From Coix lacryma-jobi var. lacryma-jobi (Eukaryota; Streptophyta; Magnoliopsida; Poales; Poaceae), in assembly GCA_009763385.1 (NCBI GenBank), contig CM019825.1, positions 3,472,001-3,536,000 of the forward strand: a stretch of 64,000 nucleotides of DNA, written 5' to 3'. Every line of letters begins with the position of its first letter. The stretch's first letter is position 1. Positions 45,670-56,860 of this stretch are shown here, piece after piece. Below the pieces are notes generated by a model. The model worked only from the letters and a program-made list of their open reading frames with translations. It did no database searches and was not told the origin of the DNA. A program made the position numbers and the translations under genes.

Positions 45670-48600
45670 CATATTTTTGTTTTGATCTGGCAGTGGCCGC
45701 CTCCGTCTCCTTCCTGGCCGTCTGCAGTCAGCGAGTGGTACAGTGCGCAGTGGCAGTGCCAACGTGTCGCTGATCGTGTGACCGAGACCGACCGGTCGAT
45801 GTCGATCGATCCGTTCCAGGTGCAGGTGCAGGTTTTGTTGAGGAGCTCGACAGGTCATTAGAGGCAGCACCAACCCGACGCAGCTGCGGCCGCGCGGCAT
45901 TCACTCATCAAAAGCCGTCGCCAGATCTTTTTCACCATCCATCGCCGTAATAACTGCTGGCCTGCCGTCGTTTTCACCGCGTGGTGCTGCAGGCCGGACC
46001 CGGACCTGGAGGCGGGAGGCCTGGCCTGATCTGCTGGAATCCGATGAAAAGCTAGCGCCAGTTTCTGGTGCCTTTCTCCGAGTCGGTAGAGCCGGGGAGC
46101 CCAAGCATTCCATTGCATTTGCATCGGATTGCCCGGGACCTGGAAGAGAAGAGCAACAGGCTACTATAGCTTCGGCTGCAGGTCAACTCGCTTACACGTA
46201 GAATAGGCTGGCTGACATGGACAATACACCGTACTCCTACAGTACAATACTCCTACGATCACGGTGACAGATAGCAGCAGCGGTAGCGGCGGACAGCGCT
46301 GGCGTCGGACACTGTTCCGTTCCTCGTAGGTACAGTAGGGGTAGTAGTACTGTCTACGGAGTACTGTACTGTAGTACACTAGCAGCCACCTTTGTAGTAT
46401 TTCCATTCCATGGGCTCGCGTAGTACGTATTTCCGTGTACGTGCTCCCAACTTTTCTCAAGCGCCTGCGTCCTGTGCGGCCTGTGGGTGCGTACGTACGA
46501 ACATGTATTACATCGACACGTAGGAGTACCCGAGTACCATGCTCCGTAGCATGGACAGGCGTGTGCATGAGCAGCGACGACGATGCCCACTGATGCAGCA
46601 GCAGAGCGCGCGGGCCGGGGGGCATCAATAATCGTCTTGGCATTGGGAGCACGCGCATTTATCGCGGATCCGGCAATAAACGTACGGTACGTCCGTTGAT
46701 TGTTCGTGGCCACCACGACCCGACGCTGCTGCTGCATGCACCCAACCTTGGCATGCATGCCCTGTTGGCTGTTGCTGTCTCTCGCGCGCGGCACGGCCAC
46801 GGGACCGACGGTAAGATGGTAGAAAGCTTCTCGGACGTGCCAGCTGCATCTGCTTGCATTGCATCGCCGCGTCTTCACAACTAACAGGCGACCGAATCAC
46901 GTACCGCGTGCTCATTATTCACCACCCTACGCGGTGAAAACATGTGAGGGAGACTCGATCGCTGCATGGCAGGGGTGGGTGCACGGTAGCTGTAGGCTCT
47001 ACTAGCCTGTAGCTGTGCGCCAGCGTCGGTCGAATAGACCGACGTCGTATTTGGTGTTTTATCACACAGTGAGTACCTGAACAGTCCATTTAAACCGGTT
47101 TGTTTCGCGCGCAGTAGCAAAATCCCACGACCACGACGACTGTTCAACTTTCTGAGATGCAGTAAAAGGCAGCAGCAGTGTGTGGTCACTGCTTCAGGAC
47201 GACCTGCATGCGACCTTGCAGTTGCAGCCGGAGGACTATTAATAGATTAGGTTAGTGTTCGTGCGGTAATAAGTTAGCGCGTCCCCAATGGTGTTCAAAT
47301 CGCTACCTATTTAGTATTTAGGAAAAATGTTAAAAAGCAACGACTCCAATAATTTGCTAAAAATAAGTTGTCAAATGTTGTAATTTGGCAAGTGACTAGA
47401 AAATGTAGGCCCATCATTCAACTGATTAACTGCCGACTCTTTGCCTGCCCGCCCCGCGTGACGACTCTTTGTCATGGTTCTCAACACAAATACAAGAACC
47501 TGCCATGAAACAAATACAGCTACATTCATTCTTGGTTACTGCTACATTCATGGACAGCAAGGCACATTCATTCGTGGTTACTACTACATTCATGAACAAC
47601 AATAGGACATAGATGCATGGATGTAGATTTCAGCAACTCATAGCTTTCTGAAATAAAAAAGATCCAGACATCAAACAAATACAGGAACCTGAATTTAGCC
47701 TAACCGAAACTCCATCTACTGCACTACTACTACCACAATGTCGTCAGGAATTTCAACTCATCTACTACACTACTACTGCTACATGTCATCTCACGGTTTT
47801 TATCTCATCCTCCATCATGGCCACACGGGTCCGTCCAGCTTGGTTCTTGCAGCAATGATCCATGCATGGCCGCCACACGGGTCCGTCCAGCTTGGTTCCT
47901 GCAGCAATGATCCATGCATGGCGTCGCCGCCGTTCCGTTCCATGCATGGCTCATAGTTGCAGCGTAGCGATACTGGAGTGTGGAGTTCCACCACAACACA
48001 CACACAGAGCGTCAAGAGCCCATGGCGCATGAACGTTCGTTCGGGTCTCCACTACTGTACCAGTCTAGCGGCAGTAGAAAGATGCTGATGGCCTGCTGCC
48101 TGGGGCGTAAAAATTAAGGTCGGTCACAGATTCAGCACAGTCCCTGTCACTAGCAGTAGCAGTAGGGTTTCTTTCACCGCAATTGGCAAATGTCTCGATC
48201 ACCAACCTCGATGAAAAGAAGAAGATGAAAGCAAATGCGTGTGACCGTGCAACGTGCATCGCTGAAACGACGGATCAAACGAACTCTTATATATCCTTCG
48301 TCTTCGTTCCTGCCGCGCCGCGCCATCCAATTCTTGTACCTGATGAAGCACCTGAAACTTCAACTATACTAGTAGTATACTCGCCGAGCACGTACACTCC
48401 AACGACAATGGCTCTCCAATCTGTCTATCTGAAGAATGCGACGAAAGCAAAAGTCTGCAGCGCGCACGGTGTGTAGTGTGGCCTCCTCTTCCTCTCCGGG
48501 TCACTGGCCAGGTTTGTTGCTCGGACGACGCGGTCGGATCTCGCCATCTCGTAGGAGGAGGGGGCGCTAGGGCCTGGCCGCCCGGGGGAGATGACGGATA

Positions 48601-48896
48601 TCGGGAGTCTATGGGAGGGAGAAGGAAGAGGACTTTGTGCATCAAAAGCCGTGTGCCTCTCGCCGTGTGCAGCGGAATTGCGGAAAGCCTGCCAGCCTCG
48701 GCATGCACCACCACCTACTGTACACCTAGCAGTAGCAGTAGCAGCAACCAGCAACAGCAGCAGCATTTGGAGCCCGGCGTCTGTTTCGCTCGGATCGAAT
48801 CCTGTTCCGATCCGGACTCATTGTCTCTTCTTGTCTCTTCTGGTTAGAATCTGATACCCCTAATTATGCGCAGCAGCCCTCGGATCTTTGAAAGGA
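45670..48896. other. intergenic, no recognised gene; small tandem repeats
   Basis: Several frames on both strands (for example minus 46164-46658 and 46354-46878, minus 48364-48714) have no identifiable domain and overlap each other, as expected of GC-rich non-coding DNA. Repeated 'ctacattcat' words occur at 47,520-47,600. Nothing else supportable apart from the 52-bp duplication listed separately. Confidence 0.35.
47821..47924 (+). repeat. 52-bp tandem duplication
   Basis: Two units, 47821-47872 and 47873-47924, each starting CCACACGGGTCCGTCCAGCT and ending in ATCCATGCATGGC, nearly identical. Each carries the palindrome CCATGCATGG. Non-coding as far as can be seen. Confidence 0.85.
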
Positions 48897-49397
48897 TGTT
48901 GTGAATATGACACAAGCTAGCACCGTATCAAGAACGATGTAGTCGAATCGCGTAGAAAACCCTAGGTGATGATGAAGCAACCACGACAAGAGATTAGGAT
49001 TTGGCGAAGCCGACCGCAAATTCTATTAGCACAACTCCAAAAGAGTACAAGAGATTGTCACTCTCTCACAACCCTACTTGACCCTCCAGGACCTACTGAT
49101 TCTTGCCCTATACAAGAATCTAGTGCAATAGAACTGTCTAGTCTAATCCTCTTGAGCGCTCCTAATTGCTCCGTACAAGCCTTGGATGAGACCCCTTGTG
49201 TTGGCTTATGATCTTGTTGTGATACCTATGGCCTCTACCCCTTGATTTATATAGTCCCCTCCAAGCCCTCATCATAGATACAAATAGGAGTCCTACTCCA
49301 GTAGGATTCTACACTCAAGACCTAGTAGAACTAGAAGTCCTAATAGCACACCTTTCTTGAGTCCTATTCTAAGTAGAATTTGAGTCACCATACAACA
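48897..49397 (-). mobile_element. probable solo LTR
   Basis: The segment starts TGTTGTGAATATG and ends ATACAACA, so both strands give TG...CA with TGTTG/CAACA ends. On the minus strand it contains GGGGACTATATAAATCAAGG (about 49,240-49,260), a typical LTR TATA region before R. About 500 bp, no internal coding region and no second LTR in the window. A clear 5-bp target duplication was not found, so the ends are tentative. Confidence 0.5.
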
Positions 49398-51890
49398 CTT
49401 CTTTTATTTGTACGTATACCAGTAGTACTCGCAATTTTTTTTTGATACTAGTACTCGCAAATTTTGGTGGACCGACGAGCTGCCCGGAAATGTGTGTCGC
49501 CTGCGTGTCTTGGGCTCGAATTCGCCCGGGCCAGGCGGGCAAGCCATCATCAGCCATGGCTGGGCTCGCAGGACGGCACACACGACTGCGCCTCCCTCCA
49601 GGAGATGGAGGCTCTGATGAGCCGACTCGCTCGTACTCCGTACGTACTGTACACTGTTTGTTACGATCGAGAGACTTTACTTTACTCGGAATATGAGACT
49701 GATACGGCGGTACCTAACCTGCAGCCGCAGCCACCGGCCGGCCGTCGAGTTGGTAGCTCATGCGCCTGTTTCCTGCTTGGTAGTGTACGTTTTCGACCGG
49801 TGGCGGCGCCGCGCCGACTCCCCGCCGGCGGCCGCCGCGCGCGCGCAGCTCCCTCTTGGCTCATCGGCCGGGTTCGTTCGTCGCCACCCACCTACACTAA
49901 CCGTTACCGTTAGTGGATCGTGGATGGCCCTGCATGCTTTTGGGCACGCATCAACACACACGACACGGCGACCATCGACGCGCACGCGCACACACGCACG
50001 TGTAGTCGTGTACGTACACCGCACATGCACACGTACGTACTCTCTTCGTCTTTTTATTTATCGTTCGAAAAACGTGTCTGCAAGAGAAACAGAAACACGT
50101 ATTTCTAGAGACTTATTTAGGGACGGAGAGAGTAGGCTGGCGGCCTCATTATCCTCCCCTCCTCTCCTCTCCTCCGGACTGTAACGCACTGTGCACGTGT
50201 ACGGAGTACATGCACCGGTCATGGTGATCGATGGATGGCCAGGCGAAGCAGGCAGCGTCATGTCTGTCGCCGCCAAAGAGCGCCGGCCGTACCGGCAGCG
50301 CACGAGCGGCGTCGCAGGGACGCAGCAAGCGAGGCGCCGTGCCCCGTGGCCCCCTCCCTCTTTTCATCCCCATCGTGCTCTGCTATCTCTGCCTGCGTTG
50401 CATGGCCGTTGCCCGTTGGTTCTCTTGGAATTATGGTCGCGCCTGTGCAGCTCGTGAACGACAGTTTAACGCCAGGTGAAAATTTTATTACTTCTTCCGC
50501 ATTATTTGTTATTATAAAAATATGCTCGCGCGTGGCTACGGAAGGAAAAAAACTATTAAATATTTAACTTATTTGTTTTAGGTTGCTACAGTACGGCTTA
50601 ATTTGTATAGTAGCTAGTGGTTGTTGCAGCTGCAGCGGCTATTGCAGAGATCACAAGGAAACATACTTGTTAATTAAAAAAATAGGATGAAAATAGTACC
50701 TACTTATTTATTTGTTACTCCTTTTATAAAATTTAAAGGCTATAATTTATTTATGATGATCATGACATCCATAATATAATTTATTTAAGCCATAATAATA
50801 TAGCATTGTCATGTTAATTTTGTACTGAATTAAAATACAATTTTGATAGTTTTTTTATAGATAGCTTTTTTATCTTTACCAGGCATATAAATATTTACAT
50901 ATGATAACTTTGGTTTTCATACTATCCATATGTGATAGAGTTAATATCTTTTGAGGACCCATAAAAGTATCTTATTTTAATAATTGATTGAAGTCAGCAT
51001 AGTTTACTCGATGTCATATTAAGGATTAGTATGTCCACTATTAACTATGACAGAGATATCTTCTGATTTCTACATATGGCAACTTTTATTGAGGATTACA
51101 CCTTCGCGGTAATATTTCAATTCGCGATGTGATTAGCTTGACCATTAGCTGATCCAAGTTTTTAAAAACATAGTTTTTGTTTTAGTACTTTTTTTACTGA
51201 TAAAAGTCAAGAATTTAAAAACCCATATTTACCATATTTGTTATTTATTTTTTTATTATCTTTGTAAACAAACCGAGATATTTTAGAGAAGGAAAAAGAT
51301 AAAAAAGAGTCACGAATAAACAAACCAAGACAAAAAAAATTAGTTTATGTCAGAGATTTTATAAAGTAATAGAAAGGCGTACTGAATCTATGCCTCTTTT
51401 GGCTATTGCTTCCATGACATGTGGCACAAGTTGTTGTAGTTGGCCCTGGAGATAGTCCATGTCCATAAACAACGGTCATAAACAACGGTATCATCGGTAA
51501 GCCGATGGCTCAATATTAGTTTCAAACTACATCATGTGCGAGGATGTTGTTGACGAAGGTGATGTACCATCCTAGCGTTGCTGGCAGACTCGAGCTCTAG
51601 CTATAGGGATGAAGTGAAGGCCGAGGACATGCGCCTAGAGGCTGCGTCACAGTCGTGACTCGCGAGAGCACACCCGAGCGCACCAGCTCCCTCTCGTCGG
51701 AGTCCGCCAACCCGTGGATGTGCGTGAGAAAGTCGTTGTACATTCCACTAATCCCATTATCATCGTCGGCGGCACGCAGTTGGGCTTAATTAGCGGTGGT
51801 AGAGTTTATTTTGCCTCGTTCATCTTCGAATTCTCAATATGGTCGCCATGGATGCCAGATGGACAATCGTACTCTCTCGTTGTGCATATA
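49398..51890. other. intergenic, no recognised gene
   Basis: GC-rich to about 50,460, then AT-rich. Overlapping frames at 49,440-50,570 have no identifiable domain. The mini-MITE at 50038-50134 lies within it. Confidence 0.35.
50038..50134. mobile_element. 95-bp Stowaway-like mini-MITE, copy 3
   Basis: TACTCTCTTCGTCTTTTTAT to GGGACGGAGAGAGTA with 'cgttcgaaaaacgtgtctgcaagagaaac' and 'atttctagagac', clearly the same unit as 35881-35975 but more diverged. Confidence 0.7.
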
Positions 51891-51893
51891 ATA

Positions 51894-51897
<4 letters not shown>

Positions 51898-51972
<75 letters not shown>
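51898..51972. repeat. (TA)n(CA)n compound microsatellite
   Basis: About 28 TA dinucleotides run directly into about 8 CA dinucleotides. Both strands stay open through it and give meaningless Tyr-Ile or Ile-His repeats. Confidence 0.95.
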
Positions 51973-52134
51973 TAATGGACAATCATAGAGATAGATATGA
52001 CATATGTATATGTATACAGACACAAATTTCTACTTTTTCTGTTTGATTAGAACTCCTATTTATGTTTTATGGGATCATCATAGGACCTATTTGTCTATAA
52101 TTAGGATTTCTAGCTATAATAAGATACTCCCTCC

Positions 52135-52385
52135 GTCCCTGAATAAATAAATTTCTAGAGTTGTCCTAAGCTAGATTTTTTAAACTTTGACCGAATTTTT
52201 AGAATAATACGTCAAAATTTATGATATCAAATTAGTATCATTAGATACATCATATAATATATTTTCATAATATGTTTATTTTATATCATAAATATTTTTA
52301 CTCTTTTCTATAAAGTTGGTCAAACTTTAAAAAAATTGACCGGCACGGATTCTAGGAATCGATTTATTCAGGGACAGAGTGAGTA
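52135..52385. mobile_element. Stowaway-type MITE
   Basis: TACTCCCTCCGTCCCTGAATAAATAAATTTCTAGA at the left, inverted at the right as TCTAGGAATCGATTTATTCAGGGACAGAGTGAGTA. TA edges, 251 bp, non-coding. Same family as 37102-37360. Confidence 0.85.
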
Positions 52386-52714
52386 TATGGTAAGATACAT
52401 ATACATACTATATCCCTATCTTTTTGATTTGGATTAGAATTGGGATTTCAATTTCGGTTCAGATTATTCTCAACCACCGGCTATTTGTACACATCAGCAA
52501 AAGGAAAAAAAACAGAAAAAGAAAACGAAAAATGAATGATAGAAAATAAATAAAAAGAAAACAGAAAAGAAAAATAAATAAACTAACGATGGCTTAAGAA
52601 ACCAGGCCAAGAGACAACAATACTATCTCCGTTTTGGTGTTGGACTCACGTTAGCCTAAATTAAGAAACTTATCTCTACTTTTGTCTTTGAGAAATTTTG
52701 TCTCTTTATTATTA

Positions 52715-52744
52715 CTAGGTAGCATGCCCGTGCGTTGCTACGGG
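52715..52744 (-). mobile_element. Helitron 3' terminus (hairpin plus CTAG)
   Basis: On the minus strand: CCCGTAGCAACGCACGGG (5-bp stem CCCGT/ACGGG), then CATGCTAC, then CTAG (52718-52715) and a T in the flank, the standard Helitron 3' end. The flank continues TAATAATAAAGAGACAAAATTTC, which is the 5'-terminal motif of another Helitron of the type seen at 21,190. So this Helitron inserted into an older Helitron's 5' end, and its body extends to the right. Its own 5' end was not located with confidence; a TCTAAACTATAATAAATACT motif on the minus strand at 58,621 is one candidate but lacks the preceding A. Confidence 0.7.
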
Positions 52745-53048
52745 ATAACATAAAAATTATGCTAAAAATAAACGGATCGCACGATAATAACAATATTATG
52801 AAATTAAATACCATATTTTAAAAAAACATTTAATCTAGTGATGCGGCCAAGATAATGTTCCATAACATCGCAAACTCACAAACATTATTGTATAGGTCTT
52901 TCCGTGATACGGCTAAGATAATGTTTTATATCGACAGGAAGATATCTTCGATATCCATTTCTTTCGTATGCCAATAAATCGATGAATAAGTTCCGCCGCA
53001 TCACCATACGATCCTGTACACAGGTTATGTATATACGTAAATATTTCT

Positions 53049-54206
53049 CTACCAAATAATTAATACTACGTGAAATGAAAATCTCTCATAAAACCATAAA
53101 ACAAAGTATATTTTAGGTACCGTATAAATATGTGTGATTTTAGGTCTATTCCACGCATTCATATATTGTAGAATAAGGTATCCACTTGAGCACCTGTAGC
53201 CAGAATCACCATCAGCAGTAAATATATACAAATAGTTAAATCATAGATATTATGAATGCAAGCTTTGATAACTTGAGTTAGTTACCCATCTATATCATGT
53301 GCAATGTCTGTTTCACGAATAAATTTCCATTTGAAGATATCCTCATTCCATCCGGGAATATGTTTATTCATTGCAGCAGTATATTGCATATTAAATCCAA
53401 GAGTTTGTCTGGCATACATCAGCTGTGGTATGTCTTTGCACCACTCTTCAACAGGTCTAGGATCAATCATGGTAACCGTCTCCTTCTGCTGGTCGACAAT
53501 ATAAAGCATATATTTTTGAACGTGTAGCCAAGGTAAAAGAAACTGCAAACATGGTTGTAATTAGAATAATATATAGGAAACAATTATTAAAAGCAGAATG
53601 AAGCGACTTACGTATCTGCATTGTGGTATGTAGTATTTCATATCCCCACATATACCGATCGCAACAGCTAGTTCTTTCGCACTTTGTCTTTTACGGTATT
53701 CTGGGCTTTTTGTTAAAGCACACATTTTCTGGAGGAGAACATTTTTTAGAGTGGGGATTAATATAACTTATTCTATTTTATATAATATTCTATTTTATAT
53801 AATTAAAAGACCAACAAATAAGACAATATAATATAGCATAATAATTATTAGAAAAATATGCTTACACAAAAGCGTAGGTCCATATGATGCTTCATAATAC
53901 TATTATATCATGTCAGTGTTCTGAACTCTCGAGCTGCCTAAAAGCGAACACTTAAACTAAAACAGTTCTTAGAGATACCTCGATTGTCCATTAACAACTC
54001 TTGTAGGTCCTTGACACTTAGGGCAATCATCGAGGGGTGAAAGCCTTTAACCCAAGGTCTCCTGCAAAGCATTGAACACATAGATGATTATCTAATTATA
54101 AGAGAGCATACTACTTTTAGTAAATTAATTAAAATAAGCATGTAGCCTACTTCAATATCGCTTCATTCTGAATTGCCATGACATAATCACATAGTAACTC
54201 GGTCAT
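53049..54206 (-). pseudogene. second Ulp1-like module, fragmentary
   Basis: Exon-like pieces follow the first module on the same strand: TELLCDYVMAIQNEAILK (54206-54150), then RRPWVKGFHPSMIALSVKDL (about 54,060-53,975), GDMKYYIPQCRY (about 53,650-53,610), FLLPWLHVQKYMLYIVDQQK with ETVTMIDPRPVEEWC (53,545-53,282), and a last piece with CSSGYLILQYMNAWNRPKIT (about 53,200-53,120). The order HW-like (here KYMLYIVD), D-like (VTMIDPR) and C-like (CSSGY) matches a Ulp1 fold, but the catalytic His position reads Tyr, so it is presumably inactive. A stop codon directly precedes TELLCDY in the same frame, so it may once have been continuous with the gene upstream. Confidence 0.5.
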
Positions 54207-56173
54207 CTATTCCCTGTTCAATGGCATATCTTTCATGACCTCAAATGCCCAAAACTCATCAGACTCTTGATTGGCATGGACATGTGAGGGTTTTTTCTGA
54301 GTTTGTATGTGTTCAGGTGTGTCATTTTGAACCACAAAGCATTCATCCTCCTCAGAATATTTCCTCTTTTTCGTGGACGCTTCAACCTTGGTTGGATCCT
54401 CTATTATGACACAGTCGCTTGGTGTTCCAATATTGTCATCGCTATCGAGATACAGAGACCCCTTTCGTTTATTTAACTCTGACGATAGCAAGATCGCCGC
54501 AAGCTTCAGTCTAAATTCTTTCATATCATCCTGCAAAATAGTATAGACATCATCCTCTATTTATTTATCACCCTATAGGTAGTAAATACTCATGACTTGT
54601 GGTAACACCCATAGTGAATTACCTGGTTGAACTCGTCTGATAATTCATTTCCGGTCCAATACTCCATAAAGGTTATTAAGAATAAACCACATGAATAACT
54701 ACATATACAACATTAATAGAGATCCAGACACATTAAATTAAAGAGGCCAAAGGCACACATAATTGAAATATTATACGATGTCGTTACTTTCAACGTACCC
54801 ATCATTTTGTAATTTTTTTCCACAAAAAATCTCTTCTATTGGCCAATCATCAACTTCAATATCTGGCCACCTGTGCTCTTTCAGGACTATATTCTTCTCC
54901 TGCTCCAATATGAATTCTATCTGCTTCCTCATTCCAACTCACTATTTATTCATAGAAGAATGAATCAATTAGGCTTTATAAAATATAAAATATATATAAT
55001 TACTAATGTTAAAAAATACCCACGACTTTATTCAGGTCAGCACGTCCGAACATCATGTCCAATGAGTCTAGCACCTGAACCTCACATTTTTTAGCATTTA
55101 TAACACCAAGATACCAGTGTGAAGCGCGCACATTTATTGGGAGGAACACCTATCAAATCGAATAATAAACAATTTATCCGACACAAGAATCTAATAACCA
55201 AAGAACAATATATTGTTTAAAAAATTCCTACCATGTCATGGTCTAAGTAAGCTAGCACCCTTTTTTGTTAAAGCAGGACGATGGGAAGTGCCGCGGATAG
55301 GGTAATTGACTCCAATGTGCTGGCTCGTTTCCCCATCCCACTTCAATAATGCAGTTATGCAACAATTTTCAAGGTAGGCTTTACCTCCTGATCTTTGTTC
55401 CAAATCCTTCTGGGCCTTGATCACGTTAACATAAGCATCTATGACCTAAATATAATGAGGCATTAAAAAGAAAAGACATTGAAGTTACCTATGTTTGATT
55501 CAATATTATTACTTGTGTTTATTACCTCATCACCTAAGAATTCTTGTGGCTGAAAAAGACACTCTATGTGATTTCTCGACACTGGAACATCATCGATGAG
55601 CACAAGCTCCTCCTTTCCCGGTAAAGGTGGAATTTTTTTAGCAGTTTCAATTATGGCTGTATCACTTTCGGTACAAACATAATCTGGAAAACACAACATA
55701 CTCATAGGATAAATATTATGGGGTTAACTAATATTATCACATGTATTGATTATTATTACTAATATATAATATATAATATATATATATATAATAAATAAAT
55801 AAGTAGCATAATAGATGAACAACGTACTACCTTCTGGCGCGATGCGAGCTGACGATGATTTTTTGGGTTTGTTATGCATCAAACCTTCTATCAATTTATC
55901 AGGCAACAATTCTTTTTGTTTTGATGGAACCACATCAGAAGAATCCCACTGAGCCACCTTGTGAACATCAACCTTTGACATATTGTTAGTGTCGTCCTTG
56001 GCGGTAACATTTGCGGAAGATTGTAGTTCTAACAATAATTTGATATCATAGTTTGTCTCCTCTCCAAATGGCTCAATCCTATCATTACTTTGTCCGGTGG
56101 AGACATGTTCTTCCATAGTTTCCTGCCCATAGTAAATGAAGATACCATATAAAGTCATCAAGTTAGGCCTCAA
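54207..56173 (-). pseudogene. Ulp1-like (C48 cysteine protease) gene, transposon-associated, probably broken
   Basis: C48 proteases cleave SUMO-type modifiers; plant transposons often carry such domains. Approximate exons (minus): 56173-55831, 55683-55526, 55440-55232, 55149-55024, 54945-54799, about 54,705-54,625 and 54,535-54,207. Seen in order: N-terminal linker with LLPDKLIEGLMHNKPKKSSS; EELVLIDDVPVSRNHIECLF; FLGDEVIDAYVNVIKAQKDL; FLPINVRASHWYLGVINAKK with catalytic His; VQVLDSLDMMFGR with catalytic Asp; RWPDIEVDDWPIEEI; and SCGLFLITFMEYWTG with catalytic Cys. All three catalytic residues are present. A one-base shift in a T6 run at 55261-55266 separates TKKG from VLAYLDHDM, and the frame ends at 54,207, so the gene is probably dead. 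Splice sites beyond the first five exons are less sure. Confidence 0.7.
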
Positions 56174-56319
56174 CAGATTATCATTGGTGATAGAATTGAT
56201 ATTTGAGGAGAGTTTTTTTATATTATCAAGGTGGCTATATTTTTTTTATTTTTTCCATGTAATTGTTTTATTTCACAATACACTACTAATTTTGTTGTTT
56301 ATTGCTCTATGTTCAACGG

Positions 56320-56860
56320 GCATATAGCTATGGTCTATAAAAAGAAAAAAGATCTGAAATTAGAGATAGAAAATATCCAAGTAGACACAAAGAAAAGGAG
56401 AAAAATAAGATCAGAGAAAATAGAACAACATAATAGAAAAAGACAAAAAAAGCATGACTCGGATAGTAATGAAGATATAAAACGACATTGCCTACAAATA
56501 GATCTTAAGCATTCGTACCTATCTTCATATCGAGGTATGGTTTCATTTACATCAGATTATATTCAGCATCTAAAGGAGACATATACTGAGAGATCATACT
56601 TAGGTGTACCAGAATACATTTGCCCATATTGTAATGCTACATTTTGGTTCAACGAAAGAAATATTACTGATTCGATGAAGTTAAAACAAGTAATGTACTC
56701 AAATTGTTTCAAATATGGAGAAATTAAAATTCCTCAATTTAGGAAACCACCAGAAATTCTATCCAAATTAGTTAATGATAAAGATCATCCATTGTCAAAA
56801 TATTTTTTGCAAAAAATAAGACAATACAATAGTTTGTTTGCTTTTACATCAATGGGCGGG
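56320..56860 (+). pseudogene. Helitron Rep/helicase N-terminal fragment
   Basis: The plus frame encodes the conserved N-terminal part of Helitron helicase-like proteins: basic leader (KKKKDLKLEIENIQVDTKKR), YLGVPEYICPYCNATFWFNE with a CxxC zinc pair, then YSNCFKYGEIKIPQFRKPPE and IRQYNSLFAFTSMGG. It stops exactly at the family's FTSMGG and runs into unrelated GC-rich DNA at about 56,858; the Rep HUH motif and helicase motifs are absent. The frame stays open to 57334 but the added part is compositional. It is divergent to the Ulp1-like gene, starts within about 150 bp of it, and may be from the same or a different transposon. Confidence 0.75.

Noticed and set aside
46164..46915. Overlapping minus-strand frames of 96-174 codons
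   Set aside because: Mutually overlapping frames in different phases with no domain, typical of GC-rich non-coding DNA.
51820..52046. Frames with Tyr-Ile repeats
   Set aside because: They are translation of the (TA)n(CA)n microsatellite.
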